Assembly: GCA_945861435.1 (NCBI GenBank)
Contig: CAMAUX010000004.1
Coordinates: forward strand, 86,258 to 150,257
Source of the DNA: Chthoniobacter flavus
GTDB lineage: Bacteria; Verrucomicrobiota; Verrucomicrobiia; Chthoniobacterales; Chthoniobacteraceae
Length of the DNA stretch: 64,000 nucleotides
Direction of reading: 5' to 3'
Under the pieces are notes generated by a model. That model saw only the letters and a list, made by a program, of their open reading frames with translations. It searched no databases and had not been told where the DNA came from. Position 1 is the stretch's first letter; every line of letters starts with the position of its first letter. Made by a program: the position numbers and the translations under genes. This document shows, piece by piece, positions 63,320 to 64,000 of the stretch.

Positions 63320-64000
63320 AATGCAACCCGGAGGCATGGAGAAATGAGATGCCACTCGGTGCCCGCAGTCCGCAACGCGGCTGGAAGGAACCACCGGATC
63401 GCCGCTTCCCACGCGACGCGCCCCGGCAGCCGGTGCGAGATCATCGAAGACAGATCTGAATCGCACGCTGTTAAGGGCATCGGTCCTGCCCTGTTGAGGG
63501 AGCCCGAGCAGGCAAAAGCCACTCCCAACTTCAGCATGCCGAAGGCATGGGAGCGATTAGCCGGTCGGTGACCGCAGTCCGCAAAGCGGACAAAGGGAAC
63601 CACCGGTTCACCATCCCTACGCGACGCGCCCCGGCAGCGGGCGCGAGATCATCGAAGACAGGTCCGAATCGCACTCTGTTAAGGGCATCGATCCTGCCCT
63701 ATTGAAGGAGCCCGAGCAGCCAAAAGGCACCCGCAACCTCAGCATGTCGGAGGCATGGGAGCGACAAGCCGGTCGGTGAACGCAATCCGCAAAGCGGACG
63801 AAGGGAACCACCGGTTCACCACCCCCACGCACGCGCCCCGGCAGCGGGCGCGAGATCATCGAAGACAGGTCTGAATCGCACATTGTAAAGGGCATCGATC
63901 CTGCCCTGTTGAGGGAGCCCGAGCAGGCAAAAGCCACTCGCAACTTCAGCATGCCGGAGGCATGGGAGCGACAAGCCGGTCGGTGAACGCAATCCGCAAA
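63320..64000. repeat. Tandem array of about 208-bp structured repeats, open at the window end
   Basis: The landmark CCGGTCGGTG recurs at 63561, 63769 and 63976 (spacing 208 and 207); a diverged form CCACTCGGTG is at 63352 (spacing 209). Each unit carries CATGCC-GGA-GGCATG, TCCGC-AAA-GCGGA, GAACC-ACC-GGTTC and CGCGCCC-CGGCAGC-GGGCGCG, all present in the two middle units with small changes. The unit aligns with the central part of R1/R2, so it belongs to the same family. Frames through it on both strands are repetitive and not supported as genes. Confidence 0.92.

Noticed and set aside
63617..63952. Repetitive minus-strand frame with two copies of an AFACSGSLNRAGSMP-like segment
   Set aside because: It is the antisense reading of the tandem array; the duplicated residues simply reflect the 208-bp period, close to a multiple of three.
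63320..64000. CRISPR array
   Set aside because: Units are about 208 bp, contiguous and similar over their whole length, without short repeats and unique spacers, and no cas gene is in the window.

Overview
The window looks like a chromosomal segment of a GC-rich member of the Verrucomicrobiota; Planctomycetota is the second choice. The evidence is the gene families seen together: two planctomycete/verrucomicrobial-type secreted cytochrome modules (DUF1549/DUF1553 with DUF1501, and DUF1592-type with DUF1552), heme/PA14/azurin-like secreted oxidoreductases, two giant surface proteins that share an EPLE(D/N)RIAPA motif near the N terminus, and a MoxR-DUF58-VWA operon with an ECF sigma factor beside it. 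Codon use is strongly C/G-ending, so most genes cast long spurious open frames on the opposite strand. No genus can be assigned from the sequence alone.

Layout. 1-1684: minus-strand 5' part of a repeat-rich surface protein that leaves the window. 2031-5410: plus-strand Gfo/Idh/MocA oxidoreductase, then fabG, sixA and pgl. 5464-9139: minus-strand glutathione peroxidase, sorbosone-dehydrogenase-like propeller protein and an azurin/PA14 protein. 9353-13546: PDZ protein, YkgJ-like cysteine cluster protein, and a secreted protein with an acidic tail behind a good sigma-70-like promoter. 13891-28557: long minus-strand block. It starts with an ECF sigma factor and anti-sigma-like membrane protein closed by a strong terminator, followed by MoxR, DUF58, BatA-like, VWA, DUF4175-like and prenyltransferase-repeat genes, several joined by ATGA overlaps. 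28711-29691: amidohydrolase. 29844-35746: plus-strand secreted DUF6797-like propeller protein, five-CxxCH cytochrome and monoheme cytochrome. 35789-37609: lipoprotein, mnmA and tRNA-Ser(CGA). 37664-41140: DUF1501 plus DUF1549/1553. 41579-48904: a 2441-residue repeat protein. 49082-52854: DUF1592-type plus DUF1552. 53443-62634: polysaccharide deacetylase, amidohydrolase-like protein, type III polyketide synthase, FAD hydroxylase, and a fused circularly permuted ATP-grasp/alpha-E protein. 62635-64000: non-coding, with an IS21-family remnant, a large inverted repeat, and a tandem array that runs off the end.

The most unusual signal is a family of structured intergenic repeats. One diverged copy lies at 53094-53340, two tandem copies of about 420 bp at 54756-55601, and a roughly 208-bp tandem array at 63320-64000. 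Copies share up to four short hairpins in the same order, and one stem is kept although its sequence changes. The ATP-grasp/alpha-E gene without its usual partners, the type III PKS-hydroxylase pair, and the sigma-factor/MoxR-VWA/DUF4175 block are the other parts most worth following up.
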